DNA from: UBA1181 sp045226255 | Lineage (GTDB): Bacteria > Bacteroidota > Bacteroidia > Bacteroidales > Paludibacteraceae | Direction: 5' to 3' | DNA length: 64,000 nt | NCBI GenBank assembly: GCA_045226255.1 | Contig: JBGVCG010000033.1 | Span: forward strand, 1 to 64,000 | Shown: positions 17,741 through 26,345 of the stretch, one piece after another | Numbering within the stretch: the first letter of the stretch is position 1 | How the letters are laid out: each line of letters begins with the position of its first letter | Made by a program: the position numbers and the translations under genes | The notes under the pieces: model-generated | What the model saw: the letters and a program-made list of their open reading frames with translations, nothing else | The model's database searches: none | Told to the model about the DNA's origin: nothing

Positions 17741-17841
17741 GGATGTCATCCCGACATCCCAACCTCGTAATTTTAACCTTAAATCTAATACCATGAAAAA
17801 CACGTCACAAAGGTATGGTTTATTTTTATGTTATACAACAT
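17741..17841 (-). ncRNA. Small-RNA-like element, copy B
   Basis: On the minus strand: palindrome ATGTTGTATAACAT (17841-17828) overlapping GTTG; 20 bp later a TACCTTTG -7 box (17815-17808); conserved GACGTGTTTTTCATGGTATT; then a perfect hairpin GGATGTC-GGGAT-GACATCC (17759-17741) followed by TTCTTTGTTTT. It has the layout of a complete transcription unit of roughly 65 nt with its own terminator. The operator, promoter, leader and hairpin blocks are shared with copy A at 2985-3082, while the spacers differ. Confidence 0.6.
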
Positions 17842-17849
17842 AATTTTAA

Positions 17850-18200
17850 AATATTTTTTCTTTTTAACCTTCTTTCACATAAGAGGGCATTTTTCCACAC
17901 TTTGAAAGAGCCTTAGACAATGGCGGTTTCATTGACCGTAAGTTATAATACGATATTTATTTTACCATTTAACTATTTACTATTTAATGATTTACGATTT
18001 ACCATTGGCGCTGATGCGATGATTTCACCTCATATCATAGTCCATAAACGCTTTTTCAGTCAGGGATTTAGTCCTATGCCTTGTCTGTAGAAATTCGTGA
18101 GAGGGCCATGAAATTATCTCTCCGCACCCTCAGTTTGTAATTTTATGCATAATTTACACAAAAATACACGGAAAAAGGATGGGCGTATTGAGTTTTTTGC
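17850..18200. other. AT-rich intergenic stretch
   Basis: It contains short degenerate repeats of the TTTACCATTTACTATTTA type, also seen near 4130-4160, and a GGCGGTTTCATTGACCGTA block that resembles 4093-4112. No open reading frame with gene-like features is seen. Confidence 0.4.
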
Positions 18201-18208
18201 TATTTTTG
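18201..18208 (+). promoter_or_regulatory. -7 box (TATTTTTG) for the TraG-like gene
   Basis: Matches TAnnTTTG, 37 bases before the ATG at 18246. No obvious -33 element. Confidence 0.45.
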
Positions 18209-18245
18209 CAAAAATTACAATAATAAACATATCAACCGGACTTCC

Positions 18246-20921
18246 ATGGGGCAAGAAAACCAAGACGGATTAAAAAAAACGATTGACTTCTCAAGAGCCA
18301 TCGGAATTATATTTTATTTACTGAACATATACTGGTATTGCCACGCATTTTTCGCGGCCATCCTGCCTCATGGTTTCTCCGAGAAAACATACGGATTCCT
18401 ACAATTAGTGAACCAAAAGCTACACTTGTTCGAATCCATATACATCACCCTTTTCATCGCACTCCTATTCATCGCTTTCTACGGATGGGCGGAGCGGGGT
18501 AAAAAAGAGGAGAAGATCCAAATGAACCCGTTCATCTCCCCTATCTGCAATCTTCTCGAGAAGCTTGGCATCATCGACAGGGGAGAAAACGGCCGCGTTA
18601 CGGAAGAGAACGACAATGGCAAGATGGTGCTCAAAATCAAACCCATACGTACGGAGGGTTGGTGCATCATCGGGTTCGGGCTCTTCCTCGTCGTCCTCAG
18701 TCCCGCCACGCTTAGGATCCCTGTGCCGGCCATAAAGACCATCGCATACATCCTCACGAGCGGATTGGGCATCCTCTACTTCATCTTCGGAGGCAACTAC
18801 ATCCACAAGGTGAGCCGTTCTTTCGAGGAGACCAACAGCGAAAACGAGGAATCGTTCAAACAAAACGAGGAGCTAATCGACAACCCCTACTCCGTTAACC
18901 TCAAGACCCAATACAGATTCAAAGGGAAGGACCGCGAGGGATGGATCAACGTGGTGAACCCGTTCCGTGCGACAAGCGTACTGGGCACCCCGGGTTCGGG
19001 AAAGACCTATGCGGTCATCAACGAGTTTATCCGCCAGCACATGAGGAAAAACTTCACGATGTACTGCTACGACTTCAAGTTCCCGGACCTCTCCTCCATC
19101 GTCTACAACCACATGAAATGGCACGAGGAGGAGTTCAAGGCTAAATACGGCGTGAAACCTAAGTTCTGCGTGATCAACTTCGACGACCCGAGGCGTTCGC
19201 TCCGCTGCAACCCAATCCACCCGTCGTTCATGAATGATATCACAGACGCCTACGACAGCGCCTACACCATCATGCTGAACCTCAACAAGAGCTGGGCACA
19301 GAAGCAAGGTGACTTCTTCGTGGAGTCGCCCATCAACTACCTCACCGCCTCCATCTGGTACCTGAAGGAGGTGGAAGGGGGAAAATACTGCACGCTGCCG
19401 CACGTCATCGAATGGATCAACGCAAAATACAGTGACTGCATACCGCTGATGAGCATGAACCCGAGCCTGGCCAACTACATGTCAGCCTTCATGGAGGCAT
19501 GGGAAGGCGGTGCGCAGGACCAATTGCAGGGGCAGATCGCCTCCGTCCGCATACCGCTCTCCCGCATCAGCTCGCCCCAACTCTATTGGGTGATGACGGG
19601 GAACGACTTCACACTGGACCTCAACAACCCGGACGAGCCTAAGGTGCTTTGCGTCGGCAACAATCCGGAGAAAAAGGATATCTACGCCACCGCTTTAGGC
19701 TTGTACAACGGACGTATCGTGAAGGTCATCAACAAGAAGGGAAGACACCCCATCTCCCTTATCATCGATGAGCTACCAACCATCTATTTCAGGGGATTGG
19801 ACAACCTCATCGCCACCGCCCGCTCCAATAAAGTATCCGTCTGCCTAGGCTACCAAGACTTCACCCAACTGATACGCGACTACGGCGAGAAGGAGGCGAA
19901 AGCCATCATCAACACCATAGGCAACCTCTTCTGCGGACAAGTGACGGGCGACACCGCCACCCAACTCGAGAAACGTTTCGGCAAGAACATGCAACGCAGG
20001 AAGAGCCAAAGCTACAACTCGTCGGGCGTCTCGACTAGCATCAGCGAACAAAACGACACCATGATCCCTGCCTCAAAGATCTCCACACTGACGCAAGGAA
20101 CATTCGTAGGAGCTGTGGCGGACAATTTCGGAGAGGAAATCTCCGAAAAGATCTTCAATGCTAAAATCATCATCGATAACGAGGCGGTCAAAGAGGAGGA
20201 GGCCGCCTACCAACCGCTACCGACATTCTACAATTTCGACTCACCCGCCGAAGTGAACGAACTCAAACAATTCACGCTGTCATTCCTGAAACATTACCAC
20301 GTCATCGCTTGCAGCAATGCGGAAACATTACGTTCCATCATGGATATACAAAGTATGGAGGTCTCCTCATTCCTCAACGCATTCAACGACTTCGCCGATT
20401 TCATCTCTGGGATGGGCAAGGAAATCTGCGGGCAATGTGCGGGGCTCATCGAGGAGGTTGAGTCTATGCCACACCACCTGGATGCCCCAGAGACGCTATA
20501 CGATAGGCTTAGGAAGACTGTCATACGATTCATCAAGGATCCGATGGTCGCCAGCTGGCTTACCAAAGAAAAGGAATACAAGGAGAACAGATATGCCGAC
20601 GAAAGCGTCAAGGTGGGAGAAACCCTCAGAAAAACCATGGAAGGAATCGATCTGATGGAGCAGACCGGAAGCAGACAAACCACCCCATTGACCAACCTTT
20701 TGGAAGAAATCAACCAATACTTCACGGACCTGAAAAACTTCAGCGCACAGACCAAGGAGATCAGGGACAGAAGCATGAACAACGTGCTGAAAAAACAGGA
20801 GGAACAAGTACGCGCGGACATCAAAGGATTAATCGAACGGCAGCTGAATATCTTGGACTCCGACGCACGCTGGCAAGACCTCTCCAAACGCAGAAAAGAG
20901 GCGCTAGGCATCGAGGAATAA
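18246..20921 (+). CDS. Lone TraG/VirD4-like coupling ATPase with YWFCY-type N-terminus
   Basis: 891 residues. The N-terminus has the YWFCY-like segment (LLNIYWYCHAFF, about 27-38) and about four membrane helices in the first 190 residues. The ATPase core has Walker A GTPGSGKTYAV (about 247-257) and Walker B ISLIIDELPTIYFRG (about 501-515), with the Gln-containing CLGYQDFTQL. These are features of conjugative coupling proteins (TraG/MobC of Bacteroides elements), which feed DNA-protein substrates into a secretion channel. The last 230 residues form an unusual Glu/Lys-rich coiled-coil region. No relaxase, mating-pore gene or integrase is nearby, and its C-ending codon use looks native. The substrate is unknown; it may serve a system encoded elsewhere. 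Confidence 0.75.
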   Translation: MGQENQDGLKKTIDFSRAIGIIFYLLNIYWYCHAFFAAILPHGFSEKTYGFLQLVNQKLHLFESIYITLFIALLFIAFYGWAERGKKEEKIQMNPFISPICNLLEKLGIIDRGENGRVTEENDNGKMVLKIKPIRTEGWCIIGFGLFLVVLSPATLRIPVPAIKTIAYILTSGLGILYFIFGGNYIHKVSRSFEETNSENEESFKQNEELIDNPYSVNLKTQYRFKGKDREGWINVVNPFRATSVLGTPGSGKTYAVINEFIRQHMRKNFTMYCYDFKFPDLSSIVYNHMKWHEEEFKAKYGVKPKFCVINFDDPRRSLRCNPIHPSFMNDITDAYDSAYTIMLNLNKSWAQKQGDFFVESPINYLTASIWYLKEVEGGKYCTLPHVIEWINAKYSDCIPLMSMNPSLANYMSAFMEAWEGGAQDQLQGQIASVRIPLSRISSPQLYWVMTGNDFTLDLNNPDEPKVLCVGNNPEKKDIYATALGLYNGRIVKVINKKGRHPISLIIDELPTIYFRGLDNLIATARSNKVSVCLGYQDFTQLIRDYGEKEAKAIINTIGNLFCGQVTGDTATQLEKRFGKNMQRRKSQSYNSSGVSTSISEQNDTMIPASKISTLTQGTFVGAVADNFGEEISEKIFNAKIIIDNEAVKEEEAAYQPLPTFYNFDSPAEVNELKQFTLSFLKHYHVIACSNAETLRSIMDIQSMEVSSFLNAFNDFADFISGMGKEICGQCAGLIEEVESMPHHLDAPETLYDRLRKTVIRFIKDPMVASWLTKEKEYKENRYADESVKVGETLRKTMEGIDLMEQTGSRQTTPLTNLLEEINQYFTDLKNFSAQTKEIRDRSMNNVLKKQEEQVRADIKGLIERQLNILDSDARWQDLSKRRKEALGIEE

Positions 20922-20959
20922 AGGCATATTAACAGGAAAATAGCAAGGCAAGGGGAACC

Positions 20960-21010
20960 ATTCATCGAAAAGACTACCCGATTCATCGATTCAACATACC
21001 ATTTCGTCGA
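20960..21010 (+). promoter_or_regulatory. Three 21-bp-phased direct repeats (LytTR-like operator)
   Basis: TTCATCGA at 20961-20968, TTCATCGA at 20982-20989 and TTCGTCGA at 21003-21010: exact 21-bp phasing, i.e. 9-bp repeats with 12-bp spacers. The last one ends 29 bp before the TATATTTG box at 21040. This spacing is typical of LytTR-family response regulators. Confidence 0.5.
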
Positions 21011-21039
21011 TCCTATTTTCAGGATGGATACCATCTAAC

Positions 21040-21047
21040 TATATTTG
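21040..21047 (+). promoter_or_regulatory. -7 box (TATATTTG) for the His/Cys-rich lipoprotein
   Basis: Matches TAnnTTTG, with TTTT 20 bp upstream in place of TTTG. It lies 36 bases before the ATG at 21084. Confidence 0.6.
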
Positions 21048-21083
21048 TGTCAGAAGGTTAAAACAATTTAAAACATAAATAAA

Positions 21084-21632
21084 ATGAAGAAATTAGTTAC
21101 TATTTTATCAACTGCGTTATTCAGCGCAATCATGATGAGTTCATGTTGCAACTGCGACAAAAACAATCAGGGACAATGTCCGAACAAAGAGGGTGAGAAC
21201 ATCGAGGCCGGCTGTCCTGACAAACCGTTCTGCGACAAAAAAGGACCAGACGGGCGGAAACACGGCGGTCCACACAGAGGAGAATGTCGAGGAGAATTCC
21301 CTGGCGGGTTCCCTGGAATGGACGAAAAGATGGAGAAATGGATGAAGTTCGACAGTCTCTCAGTTGACGAGCAAAAAGAACTGATCAAGGAGCGCAAGGC
21401 GCAGATTGACGAAATGGAGGCGAAGAAAGCCGAATTGGAGCAAAAATGGGCTGATTTCGACAACTTGACCATCGAGGAGCAAAAACAACTGATCGACATA
21501 AAGTCGTGTCCGATGTTCGGATTCCGCAAGGGATGCCACAAGGGACCACACCCAGGCGCAGGTATGCACGGGGAGAAAAGAGGTCCTAAACATCATGGTC
21601 CTCGCCCAGACAAGGATATAAACAACGAATAA
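21084..21632 (+). CDS. His/Cys-rich lipoprotein with helical arm
   Basis: 182 residues. A lipoprotein signal (MKKLVTILSTALFSAIMMSSC, lipidated Cys21) leads into a Cys-rich segment (CCNCDKN, CPNKEG, GCPDKPFCDKK). A Gly/His-rich linker follows (KHGGPHRGECRGEFPGGFPG), then a charged helix with two related blocks (FDSLSVDEQKELIKERKAQ and FDNLTIEEQKQLIDIK). The tail is rich in His, Gly and Pro. The helix with repeated hydrophobic-acidic blocks is loosely reminiscent of periplasmic CpxP/Spy or metal-resistance proteins, but I cannot assign a family. Metal binding is inferred from composition. It sits alone with its own promoter and phased operator repeats, suggesting signal-dependent expression. 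Confidence 0.65.
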   Translation: MKKLVTILSTALFSAIMMSSCCNCDKNNQGQCPNKEGENIEAGCPDKPFCDKKGPDGRKHGGPHRGECRGEFPGGFPGMDEKMEKWMKFDSLSVDEQKELIKERKAQIDEMEAKKAELEQKWADFDNLTIEEQKQLIDIKSCPMFGFRKGCHKGPHPGAGMHGEKRGPKHHGPRPDKDINNE

Positions 21633-21722
21633 TTCTCTATATAATACACTGAAAGCGACATGAAGCGAAAGCTCATAAACGAAACATTTACATACACTAG
21701 CAATAAATAAAACTACTTTCAG

Positions 21723-21756
21723 CCACCATCTGACGAGATGTCAGGTGGTGGTTTTG
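21723..21756 (+). terminator. Intrinsic terminator after the lipoprotein gene
   Basis: Stem CCACCATCTGAC / GTCAGGTGGTGG (one T-G wobble), loop GAGAT, followed by TTTT. It ends the 21084-21632 transcript about 90 bp after the stop. Confidence 0.75.
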
Positions 21757-21807
21757 CTACCAAGCCAAATTATCGTATATTCGCGACGACTAAGATTGCA
21801 AGAAAGG

Positions 21808-23340
21808 ATGCAGAAAGAATTAGATTATATTTCAATCGAAGATATTGAATCCATACTGTACGGAGGGCAAAAGATAGCCTTCACGTCCAGCGTCAAAGAG
21901 AGGGTCCGTAAGAGTTACGAATTCCTCGAGGAGTTTTCCAAAGACCGCGTCATCTACGGCATAAACACGGGGTTCGGTCCGATGGCTCAATACAGGGTCA
22001 GCGACGACGAACGAGTACAGTTGCAATACAACATCATCCGCAGCCACTCGGCGGGAGCGGGCAATCCTCTCCCTAACATCTACGTGAAGGCGGCCATGAT
22101 CGCCAGAATCGGCACCTTCACCCAAGGCGAGTCGGGCGTACACCCTGAATTGGTGGAGCTTTTGGCGGCGTTCATCAACCACGACATCTTCCCTTTCATA
22201 CCCGAACACGGAAGCGTAGGCTCCAGCGGAGACCTCGTGCAACTGGCGCACATGGCGCTCACCCTGATCGGGGAAGGCAAGGTTAGCTACGAAGGGAAAT
22301 TCCAACCCGCCTCCGAAGTGCTGAAGAAACTCGGACTGAAACCACTAGGCATACATGTGCGCGAGGGTCTCTCCGTCACCAACGGAACCTCCTTCATGAC
22401 CGGCATCGGACTGGTCAACCTCTTCGATGCGAAGAGACTGTTGCAATGGGCCGTCATCGCCTCGGTGATGGTCAATGAGATCGCCTCCTCCTACGACGAC
22501 TTCATGGCGGCGAAGCTCAACGAGGTGCGCCGCCAGCCAGGACAGAGCGAAATCGCCCGACTGCTCCGCGAATGGAGCGCAGGCAGCCACTGCATGCTTA
22601 GCCGTGAGAAGGAACTCTACGACGGCGGGCACCAAAGCGAAAGCGTATTCAAACATAAAGTGCAACCCTACTACTCGTTGCGTTGTGTACCTCAGATCCT
22701 CGGTCCGGTACTGGAGACCCTGCAAAACACGGAACGGGTATTGGTGAATGAGGTCAATTCAGCGACGGATAACCCGATCGTGGACGTCGAGACGCAGACC
22801 GTCTACCATGGAGGCAACTTCCATGGCGACTACGTCTCTTTCGAAATGGACAAGTTGAAGATAGCCATCACCAAGCTGACCATGCTGATGGAGCGTCAGA
22901 TGAACTATCTCTTCCACGACCGCATCAACGGAATCCTTCCTCCGTTCGTCAATATGGGTGTCTTAGGTCTCAACTACGGCATGCAGGCGTGCCAATTCAC
23001 GGCCACCTCCACCACAGCGGAATGTCAGACACTCTCCAACTCCATGTACGTGCACTCCATCCCGAACAACAACGACAACCAGGACGTCGTCAGCATGGGA
23101 ACCAACTCCGCCCTCTTGGCGAAGCGTGTGGTGGACAACGCCTACCAGGTGATGGCCATCCATTTCATGTCCATCGTGCAAGGCATAGACTGTTTGGAGG
23201 CTTCCGGCAAGTTATCGCCTAAGACGAAGAAGATATACGACGAGATCAGGGCATTCTTCCCTAAGTTCGTGGACGACACGACCAAGTACGAGGAAATCGC
23301 GAGGATGCAAAGCTATTTGCGGGGAAAACGCTTCGAATAA
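21808..23340 (+). CDS. Tyrosine/histidine ammonia-lyase (flexirubin-type), variant MIO triad
   Basis: 510 residues from ATG 21808; upstream in-frame starts lie in the terminator. The sequence follows the aromatic ammonia-lyase family closely (VIYGINTGFGPMAQY, YYSLRCVPQILGPVLETL, NSATDNPIVDV, VYHGGNFHGDYVSFEMDKLK) and recalls the tyrosine ammonia-lyase of Flavobacterium flexirubin clusters. It would release ammonia from tyrosine to give 4-hydroxycinnamate, an aryl-polyene starter. The selectivity region reads LIRSHS-like (IIRSHSAGAG). The MIO cofactor triad, normally Ala-Ser-Gly, is Ser139-Ser140-Gly141. Activity with this triad is uncertain. The following FabG, LolA-like and lipoprotein genes match the usual cluster. 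Confidence 0.82.
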   Translation: MQKELDYISIEDIESILYGGQKIAFTSSVKERVRKSYEFLEEFSKDRVIYGINTGFGPMAQYRVSDDERVQLQYNIIRSHSAGAGNPLPNIYVKAAMIARIGTFTQGESGVHPELVELLAAFINHDIFPFIPEHGSVGSSGDLVQLAHMALTLIGEGKVSYEGKFQPASEVLKKLGLKPLGIHVREGLSVTNGTSFMTGIGLVNLFDAKRLLQWAVIASVMVNEIASSYDDFMAAKLNEVRRQPGQSEIARLLREWSAGSHCMLSREKELYDGGHQSESVFKHKVQPYYSLRCVPQILGPVLETLQNTERVLVNEVNSATDNPIVDVETQTVYHGGNFHGDYVSFEMDKLKIAITKLTMLMERQMNYLFHDRINGILPPFVNMGVLGLNYGMQACQFTATSTTAECQTLSNSMYVHSIPNNNDNQDVVSMGTNSALLAKRVVDNAYQVMAIHFMSIVQGIDCLEASGKLSPKTKKIYDEIRAFFPKFVDDTTKYEEIARMQSYLRGKRFE

Positions 23341-23499
23341 GCGTTCCACCCCAAGCGTTTGGTCGACAAAAAAAGCGTATTGAACGACAGAATCACACCA
23401 TAGGGGGAATTGAGTTGGGGTATTCCGCAAAAAGATATATATTTACCCCTGATTCAGGAATTAAAAAAAGTAAGAAACAAAAACATAATTTCTATATCA

Positions 23500-24228
23500 A
23501 TGAAAGTAGCATTAGTGACAGGCGCATCCAGAGGCATCGGCCGAGCATGCGCAGTGAAACTTGCCGAGATGGGTTATTACGTGATCATCAATTTCCAATC
23601 CAACGAGGCAGAAGCGTTGAACACCCTGAAGTTGGTCCAAGAGAAGGGCTCTGACGGAGAAATCATGAAGTTCGACGTATCACAACCCGCCGAGGTGGAG
23701 AGAGCCATCACCGATTGGCAAGAGTCCCATCCGAGCGAATACATCGATTGCTTGGTGAATAACGCCGGCGTACGTCGGGACAACCTGCTGATATGGATGT
23801 CCAACGAGGATTGGGCGCAGGTATTGAACACCAGCCTGAACGGCTTCATGTACACGACACGGGCGGTTTTGAAGCCTATGTTGACCAAGAAGCACGGAAG
23901 GATCGTGAATATGGTCTCCCTCTCCGGACAGAAGGGATTGCCAGGACAAACCAACTACTCCGCCGCCAAAGGTGCGGTGATGTCCGCCACAAAAGCATTG
24001 GCGCAAGAAGTTGCCCGCAAGGGAGTGACCGTCAACGCAGTGGCGCCTGGGTTTGTCCGCACAGACATGACCCACGACTTGGACGAGGCCTCTTTGAAGA
24101 CCCAGATTCCGATGAACCGTTTCGGAGAACCGGAGGAGATCGCGGCAACGGTCGCATTCCTTGTCTCAGATGCGGCGTCCTACATCACAGGACAAACCAT
24201 CGCCGTCAATGGAGGTCTTTACACCTAA
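23500..24228 (+). CDS. fabG: 3-oxoacyl-ACP reductase (FabG family)
   Basis: 242 residues from ATG 23500, where the Rossmann start MKVALVTGASRGIGRA begins; the upstream in-frame extension is not protein-like. NADPH-binding TGxxxGIG is at 7-14, the structural NNAG at 87-90, and the catalytic Ser (140 or 142 in MVSLSG), Tyr153 and Lys157 (NYSAAKG) are all present. It reduces 3-oxoacyl-ACP during chain extension. Next to an aromatic ammonia-lyase and a LolA-like gene it probably works in aryl-polyene/flexirubin-type synthesis rather than in core fatty-acid synthesis. The ketosynthases needed for this are not in the window. Confidence 0.88.
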   Translation: MKVALVTGASRGIGRACAVKLAEMGYYVIINFQSNEAEALNTLKLVQEKGSDGEIMKFDVSQPAEVERAITDWQESHPSEYIDCLVNNAGVRRDNLLIWMSNEDWAQVLNTSLNGFMYTTRAVLKPMLTKKHGRIVNMVSLSGQKGLPGQTNYSAAKGAVMSATKALAQEVARKGVTVNAVAPGFVRTDMTHDLDEASLKTQIPMNRFGEPEEIAATVAFLVSDAASYITGQTIAVNGGLYT

Positions 24229-24313
24229 AAACCCGCAAGGTGGGGCATCAGCACGATGTCTTCCCCCAAACGGGACAAACAACCACTATTGTCAAATTTA
24301 AAACTTAAAGATT

Positions 24314-24967
24314 ATGAAGAGAATTTTAGTCATCGCAGCTACAATGCTGGCTTCATTGTCTTTGTCATTAGTACAAGCAGCGAAGCCCGTGGCAGACGTG
24401 AACGGGTTGAAGGAGAAGATGCAATCCAGCGCAGCCAAGATATCCTCCATCAAGAGCGATTTCACCCTCGTGAAATACGTCGCCGTGATGTCCAGCACAA
24501 TGAAATCATCAGGCAAGTTCTACTACAAGAAGGAAGACAAGGTGAAACTTGAGTTCCTCATGCCTTTCAAACAGAACCTGGTCATGAACGGAAACAAACT
24601 GATGATGGATTCCAACGGCAAACCTATGGTAATGGACGCCAGCTCCAACCCTATGATGGGAGAACTGAAGAAGGTGATCTCAGCCTGCATGAGCGGCAAC
24701 ATCTCCAACATGGGCTCCAACTACAAGATGGAGTATTACGTCGAGGGTTCGGACTATCTGATCGTAATCACACCTCAGAGCGCTGACATCAAGAAGTTCG
24801 CGGAGAGAGTGGATTTGTACCTCGACTCGTCAGATTTCACCGTGCTGAAAATGCGCATGACAGAGTCACTTAAACCCAATCAGACCAAAAACGACTATTC
24901 GGAATATGTTTTCTCCGACAAACAGAAGAACGTTTCAATAGACGATTCAGTCTTCTCGATCAAATAA
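24314..24967 (+). CDS. LolA-like outer-membrane lipoprotein carrier family protein
   Basis: 217 residues with a signal peptide (MKRILVIAATMLASLSLSLVQAA). The mature part has the LolA-type half-barrel pattern (ISSIKSDFTLVKYVAVMSSTMKSSGKFYYKKEDKVKLEFLMPFKQNLVMNG begins at about residue 44 and is read here as four strands). The Met-rich loop (NKLMMDSNGKPMVMDASSNPMMG) is unusual. The protein acts in the periplasm. LolA-like proteins occur in Bacteroidetes aryl-polyene and resorcinol clusters, where they are thought to help move the lipid product to the outer membrane; that role is inferred from the neighbours. An 85-bp gap separates it from fabG. Confidence 0.75.
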   Translation: MKRILVIAATMLASLSLSLVQAAKPVADVNGLKEKMQSSAAKISSIKSDFTLVKYVAVMSSTMKSSGKFYYKKEDKVKLEFLMPFKQNLVMNGNKLMMDSNGKPMVMDASSNPMMGELKKVISACMSGNISNMGSNYKMEYYVEGSDYLIVITPQSADIKKFAERVDLYLDSSDFTVLKMRMTESLKPNQTKNDYSEYVFSDKQKNVSIDDSVFSIK

Positions 24968-24974
24968 TGATTCA

Positions 24975-25616
24975 ATGACAAAGAAGATATTACTTCTAAC
25001 GGCAGCATTGGCGGGGTTGGTAAGTTGCACGCCCAAGTTATTCAACCAATCGGGTTTGCGTCCTACCACCTCCGTCAAGATGCACCGTTCCAACCTAATG
25101 CCTGTTTTCGACGAATATGAAGCCGCGCGGTACTACTCCGCCCAAGTGGACTTCAAAGACAAGAGCATCACAGGCATATTAGCCCTATCACGGGAGGCAC
25201 AAGACCCCCGTAAATTCCGCCTCATCATGATGACACAATTCGGAGTGCCCATCTTCGACTTCTCCGTCTCACAAGACAGTTTCGTCGTGAACAGTTGCAT
25301 GGAGCAACTCAACAAGAAGGTCGTGATGAAGATTCTCGAAAGGGATTTCAAGAGCCTCCTGATGGTCGACGTGCCGGAGAACTTCCCCGGAACCATCTAC
25401 ATGCCTCTGAAAGGGCAAAGCAGATGGGGCTATAGCGTAAGCACCAAAGAGGGAGGGAACAACTACATGTTCTACTACAAGGACAACGGAATCGTTCACG
25501 TCCTTCAAAACGGGAGCTTCCTCAAAAAGATGAACGCGGTGTTCGACGAGCAGGTCATCACCATCGAGCATCCTAAGCTCGACCTCAAAATGGTGCTGAC
25601 ACTCATCCCTCAATAA
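24975..25616 (+). CDS. Lipoprotein of aryl-polyene-type cluster (LolB/DUF3261-like position)
   Basis: 213 residues, 7 bp after the LolA-like gene, so the two are co-transcribed. The lipoprotein signal is MTKKILLLTAALAGLVSC, with lipidated Cys18. The body is beta-rich (ARYYSAQVDFKDKSITGILALSR, FRLIMMTQFGVPIFDFSVSQ, GNNYMFYYKDNGIVHVLQNG) with a short helix (KKVVMKILERDFKSLL). This strand pattern resembles LolB/DUF3261 lipoproteins that accompany aryl-polyene synthesis and are thought to accept lipid-like products at the outer membrane. The family is not certain from sequence alone; context is the main argument. Confidence 0.6.
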   Translation: MTKKILLLTAALAGLVSCTPKLFNQSGLRPTTSVKMHRSNLMPVFDEYEAARYYSAQVDFKDKSITGILALSREAQDPRKFRLIMMTQFGVPIFDFSVSQDSFVVNSCMEQLNKKVVMKILERDFKSLLMVDVPENFPGTIYMPLKGQSRWGYSVSTKEGGNNYMFYYKDNGIVHVLQNGSFLKKMNAVFDEQVITIEHPKLDLKMVLTLIPQ

Positions 25617-25643
25617 CACAGAAACTTTTAAACGTACCTCACC

Positions 25644-26345
25644 ATGAAAAGCACGGCAATCCTCATCGTCTTAGGCATTCTTCCCTTCCTTGCGAACGCG
25701 GAGACCATCACAGGACAATACACCTCTGATCTCCCCTTCAAGAAGGGTGACGTCTCCATCTCCGTCAAACGGACCGGGAAGAGCACCCAGCCAGACAAAA
25801 AGGGAAGGTTTTCACTGAGGAACGTAGACCCTAGCCAGGACACACTTGTCCTATACTCCGCAACCCGCAACAGAACCTCCTTCCTTCCCGTGAGAGAGTG
25901 CGTCGAATTCATCATCAAAGATGAGAACTGGCATGTGGATGTCATTCAAAGAAGAGCCGCCTTCGTGCCTACGAGTGAACACGGCGGACAAATATACATG
26001 AAGGAGTCGCTTGAGAAATCAGGGGAAAGCATGACGCTCGCCGCCATCAACGCCAAGGTGCCAAGAAGCAATGTCGCCACCACCTTCAATGGTAGCTTAG
26101 AGCCTATCTATTTCGTGGATGGAATCGAAGTCAACGAAATATCCACCCTGCCTTTGTCTGAAGTAGCCTACGTGGAGGTGGTGAGACCCTCCAATCCCGC
26201 ATGTACGGAACTAGGAGCCAGAGGAGCCAATGGCATGATCCTTGTCACCACAGTGTCTAGGTACAGGATGCAAAACCCACGTTGGAACGAACCGATGGAA
26301 TTCCATTGGGAGATGCGTCTGGGTGCTGGAGAGCAAGGGAATTAA
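25644..26345 (+). CDS. Secreted protein with carboxypeptidase-regulatory/plug-like domains
   Basis: 233 residues with a signal peptide (MKSTAILIVLGILPFLANA). Residues about 20-90 look like a carboxypeptidase-regulatory-like beta sandwich (ITGQYTSDLPFKKGDVSISV, KKGRFSLRNVDPSQDTLVLYS). Residues about 135-215 resemble a TonB-dependent receptor plug (FNGSLEPIYFVDGIEVNEISTLPLSEVAYVEVV is read there in pieces; GARGANGMILVTT). This pairing, without a barrel, occurs in stand-alone Bacteroidetes envelope proteins. The function is unknown. The last codons (AAT TAA) come from a dispersed AT-rich repeat that starts at the gene end, so the original C-terminus may have been replaced. Confidence 0.6.
   Translation: MKSTAILIVLGILPFLANAETITGQYTSDLPFKKGDVSISVKRTGKSTQPDKKGRFSLRNVDPSQDTLVLYSATRNRTSFLPVRECVEFIIKDENWHVDVIQRRAAFVPTSEHGGQIYMKESLEKSGESMTLAAINAKVPRSNVATTFNGSLEPIYFVDGIEVNEISTLPLSEVAYVEVVRPSNPACTELGARGANGMILVTTVSRYRMQNPRWNEPMEFHWEMRLGAGEQGN

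Noticed and set aside
2985..17841. Invertible segment bounded by the small-RNA-like copies
   Set aside because: The copies are inverted but only partly similar over about 100 bp, with no invertase, and the genes between are ordinary housekeeping genes.
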